A stretch of 64,000 bases of DNA from Kitasatospora sp. NA04385. GTDB lineage: Bacteria; Actinomycetota; Actinomycetes; Streptomycetales; Streptomycetaceae. Below, one piece after another: positions 17,982-26,664 of this stretch. The notes under the pieces are model-generated. The model was not told the origin of the DNA. It searched no databases and saw only the letters and a list, made by a program, of their open reading frames with translations. Each line of letters begins with the position of its first letter. The first letter of the stretch is position 1. The DNA lies in the NCBI RefSeq assembly GCF_013364235.1, contig NZ_CP054919.1, positions 7,737,603 through 7,801,602 of the forward strand. Reading direction: 5' to 3'. The position numbers and the translations under genes are program-made.

Positions 17982-19661
17982 GTGGGGGAGCGGCGGATCG
18001 TACGGCGGTGGCCGGGCTGGGGCGCGTCGACCGGGGCGGTGCTGTTCTACTGCCTCTCGTTCACCCCCTCGCTGCTGCCCCGGCCCTGGTACCTGCAGGC
18101 CGCCGCCGGGGCGATCACCGCCGCGTTCGGCTACGGCCTCGGTGCCTTCTTCGGCTACCTCGCCGGGGTGTGCGGCCCGGCCCCCGGAGCGCGGGTGCGG
18201 CGGGCCGGGTGGTGGGTGCTGGCCGCGATCGGCGGCGGGGCGGTCGTGGCGGTCACCGCGCGGAGCGTGCGCTGGCAGGGCGACCTGCGGCGGGCCGTCG
18301 GCATGGCCCCGGGGATCTCCTGGTGGCAGTGGGCCCTGGTGCTGCCGGTCGCGCTGCTGCTCGGCGGGCTGCTGGTGCTGTGCGCCCGGGCGGTCCGGCT
18401 CGGCACCCGCTGGCTGCGGGGCATCCTCGGCCGGGCCGTCCCGCCGTGGGCGGCCGCCCTCGGGGCCGCCGCGCTCGCCGCCGTCGTGGTGACCGGCTTC
18501 GTCGAGGGCTTCCTGCTGCGCGGCCTGTTCGACCTCGCCGAACGCGGCGCCGCGCTGGCCGACCGCTCCACCACCCCCGGCGTCGTCCGGCCGACCTCGC
18601 CGACCCTCTCCGGCAGCCCCGCCTCCTACGAGAGCTGGGACAGCCTGGGCGTCAAGGGCCGCGACTTCGTCGGCGGCGCCCCCACCGCCGCCCGGATCTC
18701 CGACTTCACCGGCCGCCCCGCCAAGGACCCGGTCCGGGCCTACGTCGGGCTCCGGTCGGTCGACGGGACGGGCTTCGCCGAGGGCGCCCGGACACCCGCC
18801 GGCCTGCGCGAACGCGCCCGGCGCGCGGTCGCCGAACTCGAACGCGCCGGCGGCTTCCAGCGGAAGGCGCTGGTGGTCCTGGGCACCACCGGCAGCGGCT
18901 GGGTCAACGAGCGGATCGCCGCACCGGTGGAGTACCTGTACGACGGGGACAGCGCCGAGGTCGCCTTCCAGTACTCGTACCTGCCGAGCTGGATCTCCTT
19001 CCTCACCGAGGGCGAGGCCACCGAGGCCGGCAAGGCCCTGTACGACGCGGTGCACGCGCGCTGGTCGCAGCTGCCCGCCGACTCCCGGCCCCGGCTGATG
19101 GTGGCCGGTGAGAGCCTCGGCTCGTACGCCACCGAACGGGCCTTCCCCGGCGGCGTCGAGCAGTTGCTCGGGCAGACCGGGGGAGCGCTGCTGGTCGGAC
19201 CCACCCCCGACAACTCGCTGCGGGAGGCGGTCACCGAGCAGCGGCAGCCCGGCAGCCCCGTCTGGCGGCCGGTCCACCGGGACGGGCGGAACGTCCGGTT
19301 CGCCCAGCGGCCGTCCGACTTCGCGGTGCCCGAGGGCGCCGCCTGGGACCAGCCGCGGGTGGTCTACCTGCAGAACGGCAGCGACCCGGTGGTGTGGTGG
19401 GAGCCCTCGCTGATCTGGACCAGGCCCGAGTGGCTGGACGGGCAGCGCGCCCACGACGTCTCCCCGACCATGCGGTGGTACCCGCTGGTGACGTTCTGGC
19501 AGGTCACCTGCGACCTGGCCGCCTCCGAGGCGGTGCCCGAGGGGCACGGGCACCGCTACGGGCTGATGCCCGCCGAGGCCTGGGCGCGGATCGTCCCGCC
19601 CGAGGGGTGGACCCGGCAGGACACCGACCGGCTGGTGGCGTACCTGGCGGACCACCCCTGA
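17982..19661 (+). CDS. Multi-pass membrane protein with alpha/beta-hydrolase domain (Abhydrolase_9 type)
   Basis: About 559 residues. The N-terminal 230 residues hold five or so transmembrane helices (GAVLFYCLSFTPSLLPRPW; AITAAFGYGLGAFFGYLAG; ALVLPVALLLGGLLVL). The C-terminal half is a hydrolase with nucleophile motif GESLGS in LMVAGESLGSYATE and the phrase NGSDPVVWWEP, characteristic of the Abhydrolase_9 families seen in actinobacteria. The substrate is unknown. GTG 17982 is chosen for GGAGG 9 nt upstream; GTG 17976 and ATG 17841 are in frame, but the extra N-terminal sequence is low-complexity. Confidence 0.82.
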   Translation: MGERRIVRRWPGWGASTGAVLFYCLSFTPSLLPRPWYLQAAAGAITAAFGYGLGAFFGYLAGVCGPAPGARVRRAGWWVLAAIGGGAVVAVTARSVRWQGDLRRAVGMAPGISWWQWALVLPVALLLGGLLVLCARAVRLGTRWLRGILGRAVPPWAAALGAAALAAVVVTGFVEGFLLRGLFDLAERGAALADRSTTPGVVRPTSPTLSGSPASYESWDSLGVKGRDFVGGAPTAARISDFTGRPAKDPVRAYVGLRSVDGTGFAEGARTPAGLRERARRAVAELERAGGFQRKALVVLGTTGSGWVNERIAAPVEYLYDGDSAEVAFQYSYLPSWISFLTEGEATEAGKALYDAVHARWSQLPADSRPRLMVAGESLGSYATERAFPGGVEQLLGQTGGALLVGPTPDNSLREAVTEQRQPGSPVWRPVHRDGRNVRFAQRPSDFAVPEGAAWDQPRVVYLQNGSDPVVWWEPSLIWTRPEWLDGQRAHDVSPTMRWYPLVTFWQVTCDLAASEAVPEGHGHRYGLMPAEAWARIVPPEGWTRQDTDRLVAYLADHP

Positions 19662-19676
19662 CCGGGCCTCGGCGAT

Positions 19677-19757
19677 GCGGGGGCTTCCGCGTCGGGCTTC
19701 CGCGTCGGGCGTCAGTGGCGGGCTTTCGCGTCGGGCGTCAGTGGCGGGCGTCAGTGG
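19677..19757. repeat. Short direct repeats between convergent genes
   Basis: The phrase CTTCCGCGTCGGGC occurs twice with a third variant (CTTTCGCGTCGGGC), and GTCAGTGGCGGG occurs repeatedly, running into the end of the next gene. It looks like local slippage duplication. Confidence 0.7.
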
Positions 19758-21322
19758 TGCGCGGGCGCCTTGTCGGGCTCGGCCACCGGATGGTCCGCGA
19801 CCGGGTGCGCGGCGGCGCCCGGCCGGGGGCGCAGCAGGCGGTGGGCCAGCGCGGCCGCGCCCAGCAGCAGGACCGCCGAGACCCAGGCCGCGACCGTCAC
19901 GCCGTGCACGAACGCGCTGTTCGCACTGGCCAGCAGCTGCCCGGCCGGCCCCGCCGGGAGCCCGGCCGCGACCTCCTGGGCGCCGCCCAGCGACTGCCCG
20001 GCCTGCTCCGCGAGCGCCGGACCGACACCGGCCGGGACGGACAGCGACCCCGCGTACAGGGCCGTCACGATCGAACCGACCAGGGCGATGCCCAGCGCCG
20101 CGCCCAGCTCGTACGCCGTCTCCGACACGGCCGAGGCGGCACCGGCCTTGTCCGCCGGGGCGGCGCCCAGCACCAGGTCCGAGGAGAGGGTGTACACCAC
20201 GCCCTCGGCGGTGCCCAGCGCCAGGAAGGACGAGCCGAGCAGCAGGTAGGCGCTGTCCACCCGGACGAAGCCCAGCACGCCGATGCCCAGGCCCATCACG
20301 AACAGGCTCACCGTCAGCACCCGGCGGGCACCCGCGCGCCGCACCAGACGGGCCGTCAGCAGACCGCCCGCCACCGAGCCGACGAAGGCCGGCATCTCGG
20401 CGAAGCCCGCGTGCAGCGGGGAGTAGCCGCGGACCAGCTGGAGGTACTGCGACATGAAGAAGATCACACCGGACAGGCCGATCAGGCAGATCAGCGAGGA
20501 GAGCACCGCGGCCGTGAACCGCGGGTTCCGGAACAGCCGGACGTCGAGCAGCGGCGTCTCCAACCGGAGCTGGCGCCGCACGAACACCGCCAGCGCGGCC
20601 GCGCCCAGCGCGAACACCAGCGGCGTCGTCCACCGCTCCGGGCCGTGCACGGCGAACTCCTTGACGCCGTACACCACGCCGATCACACCGGCCATCGACA
20701 GCAGCACGCTCAGCACGTCCCACCGGCCCGGGCGCGGATCGCGGGACTCCGGCAGCAGCCAGGCGCCGAACCCCAGCAGCAGCACCATCACCGGCAGGTT
20801 CAGCAGGAACACCGAACCCCACCAGAAGTGCTCCAGCAGCACACCGCCCACCAGCGGGCCCAGCGCCGCACCGGCCGCCGCGCCCGCGCCCCAGACGCCG
20901 ATCGCGGTGGCCCGCTCCCGCGGGTCGGGGAACAGCGTGCGGATCAGCGACAGCGTGGACGGCATGATCGTCGCACCCGCCACGCCCAGCAGCGCCCGGG
21001 CCACGATCAGCCACCCGGACCCCGGCGCGTACGCCGCCAGCAGCGAGGCCGCGCCGAACGCGGCCGAACCTGCCAGCAGCACCCGCTTGCGGCCCAGCCG
21101 GTCGCTGAGCGCGCCCATCGAGACCAGCAGGCCGGCCAGCACGAAGGAGTAGACGTCGCCGATCCACAGCAACTGGGTGCCGGACGGGCGGAGCGTCTCG
21201 GTGATCGAGGGGATGGCGAGGGAGAGCACCGTCGCGTCCACCGCCACCAGGGTGACGGCGAGCACGAGGACGCCGAGACCGGCCCAGCGGTGGCCGGACC
21301 GGACGACGGGGGTGGAACTCAT
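19751..21322 (-). CDS. MFS drug exporter, DHA2 (14-TM) family
   Basis: 523 residues and about 14 hydrophobic helices. VALDATVLSLAIPSI in helix 1, motif A GALSDRLGRKRVLLAG and motif C-like GPLVGGVLLE are visible. It exports small molecules or drugs by proton antiport. Its ATG overlaps the stop of the TetR gene upstream (ATGA), so the two are one operon and the TetR protein is very likely its repressor. The tail is rich in His and Pro. Confidence 0.93.
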   Translation of the reverse strand: MSSTPVVRSGHRWAGLGVLVLAVTLVAVDATVLSLAIPSITETLRPSGTQLLWIGDVYSFVLAGLLVSMGALSDRLGRKRVLLAGSAAFGAASLLAAYAPGSGWLIVARALLGVAGATIMPSTLSLIRTLFPDPRERATAIGVWGAGAAAGAALGPLVGGVLLEHFWWGSVFLLNLPVMVLLLGFGAWLLPESRDPRPGRWDVLSVLLSMAGVIGVVYGVKEFAVHGPERWTTPLVFALGAAALAVFVRRQLRLETPLLDVRLFRNPRFTAAVLSSLICLIGLSGVIFFMSQYLQLVRGYSPLHAGFAEMPAFVGSVAGGLLTARLVRRAGARRVLTVSLFVMGLGIGVLGFVRVDSAYLLLGSSFLALGTAEGVVYTLSSDLVLGAAPADKAGAASAVSETAYELGAALGIALVGSIVTALYAGSLSVPAGVGPALAEQAGQSLGGAQEVAAGLPAGPAGQLLASANSAFVHGVTVAAWVSAVLLLGAAALAHRLLRPRPGAAAHPVADHPVAEPDKAPAHH

Positions 21323-21873
21323 GGGGTATCAGATCTCCGTAGAGCACCGCCGAGGAACAGCTCGGCGAGCGAGAACGCGCTTTCGCGGGGGGCGAGCCGG
21401 CCTTCCTGCACGGCCCAGCCGATGCCGGCCACCAGGTCGAAGAAGGCCTCGCTCAGCCAGGCGGCCGAGAGCTCGACGCGGAACACCCCCTCCTGCTGCC
21501 CGCGCAGGAACAGCGCGCGGACCCGGGCGTCCTGGAGCTCCCAGAGGTCGTTGATCTCCTCGTGGTCGTACAGCTGGTTCTCCCCGGCGAGGAAGGCGCA
21601 CAGCGCGGCATCCGGCACCACCGCGTCCACCAGGCGGCGCAGGGCGGCCTCGGCGTTGCCCTCCTCGACCCGCGCGGTGTCGAGCGCGGTGGAGAAGCGG
21701 CGTAGGCCGAGGGCGCCCACCTCCAGGATCAGCGCCTCCCGGCCCGGGAAGATCCGGTGCAGCGTGGCACGGCTGATGCCGGCGGCGCGGGCGATCTCGT
21801 CGAGATGGGCCGTCGGGCGCCGGGACAGGATGCCCACGGCTGCCTCCAGGACGGAGTCGCGGTCGGTTGCCAT
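21319..21873 (-). CDS. TetR family repressor of the adjacent exporter
   Basis: 184 residues from ATG 21873; a second in-frame ATG at 21900 would add nine residues but lies inside the presumed operator. The N-terminal HTH is LDEIARAAGISRATLHRIFPGREALI. The remaining helices form the ligand pocket. It is translationally coupled to the MFS gene downstream. A palindrome 20-37 bp upstream of the start is its probable operator, so autoregulation is likely. Neither start has a good Shine-Dalgarno sequence; a leaderless message is possible. Confidence 0.88.
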   Translation of the reverse strand: MATDRDSVLEAAVGILSRRPTAHLDEIARAAGISRATLHRIFPGREALILEVGALGLRRFSTALDTARVEEGNAEAALRRLVDAVVPDAALCAFLAGENQLYDHEEINDLWELQDARVRALFLRGQQEGVFRVELSAAWLSEAFFDLVAGIGWAVQEGRLAPRESAFSLAELFLGGALRRSDTP

Positions 21874-21892
21874 GAGATGAGGATAGCGCAAC

Positions 21893-21910
21893 TGAGACAT
21901 CGGTGTCTCA
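21893..21910. promoter_or_regulatory. Palindromic operator upstream of TetR/MFS operon
   Basis: TGAGACA-TCGG-TGTCTCA is a perfect 7-bp inverted repeat with a 4-bp spacer, just upstream of the tetR start. A further half-site (GTCTCA) lies about 15 bp away. The size and position are typical of TetR operators. Confidence 0.65.
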
Positions 21911-21998
21911 TAATTTCGACGCGCGTCTCATGGGTGGGTGTGGGGCGGGGGTGGGTGCGGGGGGGTATGGGCGCGGGCGGGGTTCCCGGGTACGGCAA

Positions 21999-22025
21999 AA
22001 GACCCCGCGCGGGGCGCGGGGTCTT
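21999..22025 (-). terminator. Rho-independent terminator of the sepF-like gene
   Basis: On the minus strand AAGACCCCGCG pairs with CGCGGGGTCTT (11 bp, short loop) and runs into TTTTG. It lies 35-60 nt past the stop of the SepF-like gene. Confidence 0.85.
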
Positions 22026-22059
22026 CGGGTGGGGTGCGGCGGGCCCGGGGGCCGGGCCG

Positions 22060-22455
22060 TCAGCTCTGGTTGTAGAAGCCCGAGTCGTCGAGCGGGCGGT
22101 CGATGACCATCACCTCGACGTCGGCCGGGGTGAGCAGGAACACCCGGCGGGCGATCCGCTCGATGCCGCCGCGGGTGCCGAAGATCAGACCGGAGGCGAA
22201 GTCGACCATCCGCTTGGCCTCGGCGTCGTCCATCTCCGTGAGGTCCATGACCACCGGGGTGGCGGCGCGGATGTGCTCGCCGACGGTGCGGGCGGCTTCG
22301 AAGCCCGTCGGGCGGAGCGAGACGATCTTGGAGGGGCCGGCCTGGACGCTCGGCAGCGTCTCCTCGCCCTCCCAGGGTTCCTCGTACATCGCGGCCGGGT
22401 AGCTGCCGGAAGGCATCAGCCACCCGTTGTGGTGCTCGTCGCGAAGTGCTCCCAT
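22060..22455 (-). CDS. SepF-like cell-division protein
   Basis: 131 residues. The C-terminal 85 residues match the SepF/DUF552 fold: IRAATPVVMDLTEMDDAEAKRMVDFASGLIFGTRGGIERIARRVFLLTPADVEV. SepF anchors FtsZ to the membrane; Streptomyces carry extra SepF-like paralogues outside the ftsZ cluster. This copy is isolated and lacks a long disordered linker, so it is more likely one of these SflA/SflB-type paralogues than the canonical SepF. GGGAGG lies 8 nt before the ATG. Confidence 0.87.
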   Translation of the reverse strand: MGALRDEHHNGWLMPSGSYPAAMYEEPWEGEETLPSVQAGPSKIVSLRPTGFEAARTVGEHIRAATPVVMDLTEMDDAEAKRMVDFASGLIFGTRGGIERIARRVFLLTPADVEVMVIDRPLDDSGFYNQS

Positions 22456-22793
22456 TAGCCGCGCCTCCCTCTCTCGTTCCGTAACTCGTCCCCCGGGGGG
22501 ACGACGGGTCGTTTTGACACGTCATCCACTTGTTGGAACTGTCCGAGTATCGCACTGATCACCGCAGATGTGCCCGCTTGTGCCCGCCGGACGGGTTGTG
22601 GCGCGGGGGAAAATCCGTGGTTGTCCGGATATTCCACAGGACGCCACCGACAGGCGAACGGTTGCGCGCGATGACCCTATCGGGGGTATCCCGACGCTAG
22701 TTGACTCACTGTCAACAATCATGTAACGGCTTCACTCCGGAGTGGCGGGTCGCCGTCGGGGGGCGCACGCCCCAGGGGTGGCGCGGGGCGTGG
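22456..22793. other. Intergenic region upstream of the SepF-like gene
   Basis: 338 bp, distinctly less GC-rich than the flanks. It must hold the promoter of the SepF-like gene. It contains the palindrome at 22700-22716. No coding frame with good codon use was found. Confidence 0.6.
22700..22716. promoter_or_regulatory. BldD-box-like palindrome
   Basis: GTTGAC-TCACT-GTCAAC, a perfect 6-bp inverted repeat. Its 15-bp core (22701-22715) agrees with the published BldD consensus nTnACnC(A/T)GnGTnAn at all fixed positions except one (C in place of G at position 9). It lies about 245 bp upstream of the SepF-like start, far for a repressor site, so its role is uncertain. Confidence 0.4.
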
Positions 22794-23321
22794 CTACTCG
22801 CCGGTGGAGCCGTCGATCCGCTCCCGGAGCAGGTCGGCGTGACCGTTGTGGCGGGCGTACTCCTCGATCATGTGCACCAGGATCCAACGCAGCGTCACCT
22901 CGTTGCCGCGCCACCGCCCCTTGCCGACCGCGTCCAGCGACACGCCCTCGGCGGCGGACCTGGCGAACGCCACCTCCTCCTGCCAGGCGACGGTGTCGAC
23001 GACCGGGTCGGCCCCGTCCACCAGGTCGAAGTCGCCGTCCGGGAACTCCTCCGACCAGTAGCGGCCGGAGGCGTCCAACTCCTGCCCGTCCAGCACCTGG
23101 CGAAACCAGTGCCGCTCCACCTCCGTCAGGTGCCGCACCAGTCCGAGTAGCGACATCGAGGACGGTGGACAGGCGCGTTCGCGCAGTTGCTCCGGCGCCA
23201 GGCCCTCGCACTTGAGGGCCAGCGTGGCGCGGTGGAAGTCCAGCCAGGCGCCGAGCATCACCGCCTCGTCGGCGGCGAAGGGCGGGCTGGTGCGGATGGT
23301 GGCGGGACCGGTGTTCGTCAT
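22794..23321 (-). CDS. DinB/DUF664 family protein
   Basis: 175 residues. Four-helix DinB fold with the three metal-binding His in the expected contexts: LVRHLTEVERHWF and MIEEYARHNGHADLLRE. Actinobacterial members of this family include mycothiol-dependent transferases, so thiol chemistry or detoxification is a plausible role. The ATG at 23321 has no strong ribosome-binding site. It stands alone. Confidence 0.88.
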   Translation of the reverse strand: MTNTGPATIRTSPPFAADEAVMLGAWLDFHRATLALKCEGLAPEQLRERACPPSSMSLLGLVRHLTEVERHWFRQVLDGQELDASGRYWSEEFPDGDFDLVDGADPVVDTVAWQEEVAFARSAAEGVSLDAVGKGRWRGNEVTLRWILVHMIEEYARHNGHADLLRERIDGSTGE

Positions 23322-23528
23322 GTGGACATGGTGGGGCGAGCCGGTCCGGGCGGGCGAACCGTTTTCCGCACCGGCTTTCCGCTTCGGCTTTCCGTTCCGG
23401 CTTTCCGCTCCGGATGGTGGCGAGTGGGGGCGGTGCTGAGGTCGGCGCAGTGGTTCGGTTTCGGCGGGCAGCGTGGTAGGAAGAACCGATCATCGGGCGG
23501 TGCGGCGGGGGAACGGGCGGGTACGGAC

Positions 23529-23897
23529 GTGCGCAAGGGGATGACGGGGGCTCAGCTGGCGCTGCGCTTCCTGCTGGAGCTGGCCTCGCTGGTGGCCCTG
23601 GCGGTCGGCGGGTACGGCGCGTGGTCGGACGGACCGGTCGCCCTCCGGGTATTGCTCGCCCTCGTGCTGCCGGCCCTCGCGATCGTGCTCTGGGCCCGCT
23701 ACGCGGCGCCCCGGCGGAAGGTCCGGGAGCCGGTGGCGCTCTGGTACGGGGTGCAACTGCTGGTCTGGGGCGGCTCGGTCGTGCTGCTGGCGATCGGCGG
23801 ACACCCCTGGTGGGCGCTCGGGCTCGGGGTCGTGATGGTCGCCAACACGGTGGTGCTGCGGGCGCTCGGCGAATGGTCGCCCGCGGTGGAGCGTTAG
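23529..23897 (+). CDS. YrdB/DUF2568 family small membrane protein
   Basis: 122 residues with four hydrophobic helices (LALRFLLELASLVALAVGGY; VLLALVLPALAIVLWARYAAPR; LVWGGSVVLLAIGG; LGVVMVANTVVLRALG). The pattern, including WARYAAPRR after helix 2, matches DUF2568. Function unknown. GTG 23529 or ATG 23541 may start it. Its TAG directly abuts the ATG of the NUDIX gene, so they are co-transcribed. Confidence 0.85.
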   Translation: MRKGMTGAQLALRFLLELASLVALAVGGYGAWSDGPVALRVLLALVLPALAIVLWARYAAPRRKVREPVALWYGVQLLVWGGSVVLLAIGGHPWWALGLGVVMVANTVVLRALGEWSPAVER

Positions 23898-24440
23898 ATG
23901 GCCGACCCCGTCGGGCCCGTCGGCGCTGTCTGTCCCGTCGGCTCGGAGCCTTCCGTGCGCCTGCGCCACTCCGTCCGCGCGATCGTCCTCGACGAGGCGG
24001 ACCGCGTCCTGCTGTGTCGCCACGTCCTTCCCGGGCCGTCCGGCACGGTGGTGTGGGCGGCGCCCGGTGGGGGCGTCCAGCCGGGCGAGACCCCGGGCGC
24101 CGCGCTGCGCCGGGAACTGCGCGAGGAGGTGGGGCTGGTGATCGACGCCGACCCGCCGCACGTGTGGCACCAGGAAGCGGCCGAGCCCGGGCTCGCGCCC
24201 GGCTACGACGGCGTGGCGAACGACTACTTCCTGGTCCGCACCGCCTCGTTCCGCCCGCACGGCACGCTGTCCGCGGAGGAACTCGCCGCCGAGCACATCG
24301 ACGGTTCCCGCTGGTGGCGACTGGAGGACATCGCCGCCCACCACGGGCCCGGGCTGTTCTCGCCCCGCGACCTCGCGACTCCGCTCGCGGGGCTGATCGC
24401 CGAGGGGGTTCCGGCCCGGCCGGTGCTGCTGGGCTGGTGA
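23898..24440 (+). CDS. NUDIX hydrolase
   Basis: 180 residues. A perfect Nudix box (GGVQPGETPGAALRRELRE followed by EVGL) lies at about 57-79. It hydrolyses a nucleoside diphosphate linked to another moiety; the substrate is not predictable. The start codon immediately follows the stop of the DUF2568 gene. Confidence 0.93.
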   Translation: MADPVGPVGAVCPVGSEPSVRLRHSVRAIVLDEADRVLLCRHVLPGPSGTVVWAAPGGGVQPGETPGAALRRELREEVGLVIDADPPHVWHQEAAEPGLAPGYDGVANDYFLVRTASFRPHGTLSAEELAAEHIDGSRWWRLEDIAAHHGPGLFSPRDLATPLAGLIAEGVPARPVLLGW

Positions 24441-24513
24441 GACGCCCGGGCGACGGGCGTTTCGTCGGCCGCCGGTTCGGTGATCGCCGTCCCGGCCGCT
24501 CCGGTGGCGGGCG

Positions 24514-25329
24514 TCAGCCGGAGCGGCGCGGGCGGGCCCGCCACAGCGAGACGGCGCTGAACACACACATCGCGGCGATCACCGCGGCGGAGACCAGGAA
24601 GGCCGGCGAGGTGGGCGTACCCGCGCTCGCCCCCGCGACCACGTACGCGGCGGTGGTCGGCACCACGCCGAGGGCGGTGCCCGCGAGGTACGGCCAGAAC
24701 CGCACGCCGGAGAACGCGCAGGCCAGGTTGCCCGCCTGGAACGGCGCGCCCGGGAACAGCCGGACCAGCAGCACGCTGCGGAAGCCCTGCTCGGACAGGC
24801 GCCGGTCGATCTCCGTCAGCACCTTGCCGCGCACCAGCGGCCGCAGCGCCTCGCGCCCCAGCCGGCGCCCGAGGACGAACGCCACCGCCGCGCCGACCGC
24901 CGACCCCGCGACCGCCAGCGGCACGCCCCACAGCGAACCGAACAACGCTCCCATCGCGGCGTTCAGCGCCGGGCGCGGCAGGAAGGCCACCGTGCCGAAG
25001 GCGTACACCGAGAGCGCGATCGGCATCCGCCACGGGCCGCCGGCGGCGGACATGACGGCGGACGGGTCCCACAGCAGCAGCGAGGCCGCGGCTGCGGCGA
25101 GCACCGCGAGCAGCGCACCGAGGCGCAGCAGCGCCCCGCGGGGCGGGCGGCGCACGGGAGGGAGCGACTGCGCCTCGGCGGCCCGGGTGGGGTTGCCGGG
25201 CTCGGGCTCGGTGACGGACACGGGCTCGGCGACGGACACGGGCGCGGGCGCGGTGGCTTCGGTGGGCGCGGGGAGGTCGGTGGTGGTGGCGGAGGAGGTG
25301 GGCGTGGCTATCGGCTGCGGGGCGGGCAC
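24514..25329 (-). CDS. TVP38/TMEM64 (DedA-like, VTT domain) membrane protein
   Basis: 271 residues. A Pro/Ala/Thr-rich cytoplasmic N-terminus of about 65 residues is followed by the VTT domain: FLPRPALNAAMGALFGSLWG, LVRLFPGAPFQAGNLACAF and YLAGTALGVVPTTAAYV are the conserved phrases. The family is implicated in lipid handling across the membrane. The GTG at 25329 lacks a good ribosome-binding site; a later start could shorten the repetitive N-terminus. Confidence 0.9.
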   Translation of the reverse strand: MPAPQPIATPTSSATTTDLPAPTEATAPAPVSVAEPVSVTEPEPGNPTRAAEAQSLPPVRRPPRGALLRLGALLAVLAAAAASLLLWDPSAVMSAAGGPWRMPIALSVYAFGTVAFLPRPALNAAMGALFGSLWGVPLAVAGSAVGAAVAFVLGRRLGREALRPLVRGKVLTEIDRRLSEQGFRSVLLVRLFPGAPFQAGNLACAFSGVRFWPYLAGTALGVVPTTAAYVVAGASAGTPTSPAFLVSAAVIAAMCVFSAVSLWRARPRRSG

Positions 25330-25384
25330 CCGGGGAGCTTAACCGGCGCCGGGCGGATGCGGGGGTGGGTGCGCGGGCGGTGGC

Positions 25385-26287
25385 TCAGGGGGCGGGGCGG
25401 CGCAGACGTTTGAGCAGGTCGATGTCGGCGGTGTGGCGGGCGCCCTCGACCCGGGCGGGGTCGTGGCGGCCGTCCGGGGTCTCGATGACCAGGGGGACGC
25501 CGGCGGTGGCGGGATGCGCGAGCAGCGCCTCGAACGCGGCCGCTCCGATGTGCCCGGCGCCGATGTTCTCGTGGCGGTCCTTGCGGGCGCCCGCGACGTC
25601 CTGCGAGTCGTTGGCGTGGATCAGCCGCAGCCGGTCGGGGCCGACCGCCCGGTGCAGGGCGTCGAAGAGCTCGTCGACCCCGCCCGGTGCGGCCAGGTCG
25701 TGGCCGGCCGCGAAGGCGTGGCAGGTGTCCAGGCAGACGCCGACCAGCGGGTGGTGGTCCAGGGCGTCCAGGTAGGCGGCCAGGTCGTCCATCCGGGAGC
25801 AGAGCGAACTGCCCTGGCCCGCCGTCGGCTCCAGCAGCAGCCACGGGGCGTCGGCGCCGTACCGGTCGAGGCCGTCCAGGATCGGCAGCACCTGGGCGCG
25901 GACCTGGGCGAGCGCCTCCGCCCGGGTGCCGCAGAGCGCGGAGCCGGTGTGCACGACCGCGCCGAGGGCGCCGATCGCGGCCGAGCGGTGCAGCGAGTGG
26001 GCCAGCGACTCGGCGGAGCGCTCCCGGGTGGCGGCCGAGTCGGAGCCGAAGTTGATCAGGTAGGGCGCGTGCACGTACGCCGGGATGCCCCGTTCGGCGC
26101 AGGCCGTCCGGAACGCCAGGTCGTGCGCCGGGTTCCCGGCCGGGGTGGCCCACCCGCGCGGGTTGGCGACGAACACCTGCACCGCCTCCGCCCCGACCTT
26201 CTCGGCGTAGGCCAGCCCTGTCCCGGCCAGCCCCTTCCCGGCGACGGGGACGTGGGCGCCGATCGGGTTGCGCGGGGCGGAATCCAT
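25385..26287 (-). CDS. nfo: Endonuclease IV (apurinic/apyrimidinic endonuclease family 2)
   Basis: 300 residues. The TIM-barrel metal ligands are present in order: IGAHVP, YVHAPYLINFGS, VVHTGS, LLEPTAGQGSS, CLDTCHAFAAGHD, IHANDS, RHENIGAGHIG and VIETPDGR. It incises DNA at abasic sites in base-excision repair. ATG 26287 matches the usual short N-terminus (SAPRNPIGAHVPVAG); ATG 26299 is an in-frame alternative. It is transcribed alone. Confidence 0.94.
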   Translation of the reverse strand: MDSAPRNPIGAHVPVAGKGLAGTGLAYAEKVGAEAVQVFVANPRGWATPAGNPAHDLAFRTACAERGIPAYVHAPYLINFGSDSAATRERSAESLAHSLHRSAAIGALGAVVHTGSALCGTRAEALAQVRAQVLPILDGLDRYGADAPWLLLEPTAGQGSSLCSRMDDLAAYLDALDHHPLVGVCLDTCHAFAAGHDLAAPGGVDELFDALHRAVGPDRLRLIHANDSQDVAGARKDRHENIGAGHIGAAAFEALLAHPATAGVPLVIETPDGRHDPARVEGARHTADIDLLKRLRRPAP

Positions 26288-26664
26288 GACCAGGAGCATC
26301 GCACGGCAGGACGGAAGCGCAGATCGCCGGGGTCGCCGTGGGCTGGCGCGGACCGGCGTGGGTTGGTGCGGGTTGGTGCGGGCCTGGACCGGCGGGTGCC
26401 GAGGCCGGTCCATCGCGGTGCACTTCTTCTCGGACTCGCGCACTCTCGGACTCGCGTGCCAACTGGCCGATCGGCCCGTGGCCGGGTGGGCACCGCCGCG
26501 GACCGAGTCCTTCGAGGAGGGCGACCTGCCGGGCCGGCGCGGGGGGCTCGCCGGCGGCTCGGTGGCAGCTCGGCGTGCGGTGGGGGAGGAGACGCGGAGG
26601 GGCGCGGGAGTGGATCTCCCGCGCCCCTCCGCGGATGGCCGGCCGCCCATAGCCCGGCCGTCCG
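26288..26664. other. Intergenic region between endonuclease IV and MFS genes
   Basis: 377 bp. It contains repeated GGTTGGTGCGGG phrases near 26352-26380 and, at its far end, the terminator described at 26593-26633. No convincing gene. Confidence 0.6.
26593..26633. terminator. Strong hairpin terminator after the MFS gene
   Basis: A perfect 18-bp inverted repeat (26593-26610 and 26616-26633) with the 5-nt loop TGGAT, about 30 bp beyond the MFS stop on the minus strand. Confidence 0.88.

Noticed and set aside
22001..22025. Operator for the neighbouring TetR
   Set aside because: The inverted repeat is followed by T residues on the minus strand and lies just after the SepF-like gene, so it is a terminator.
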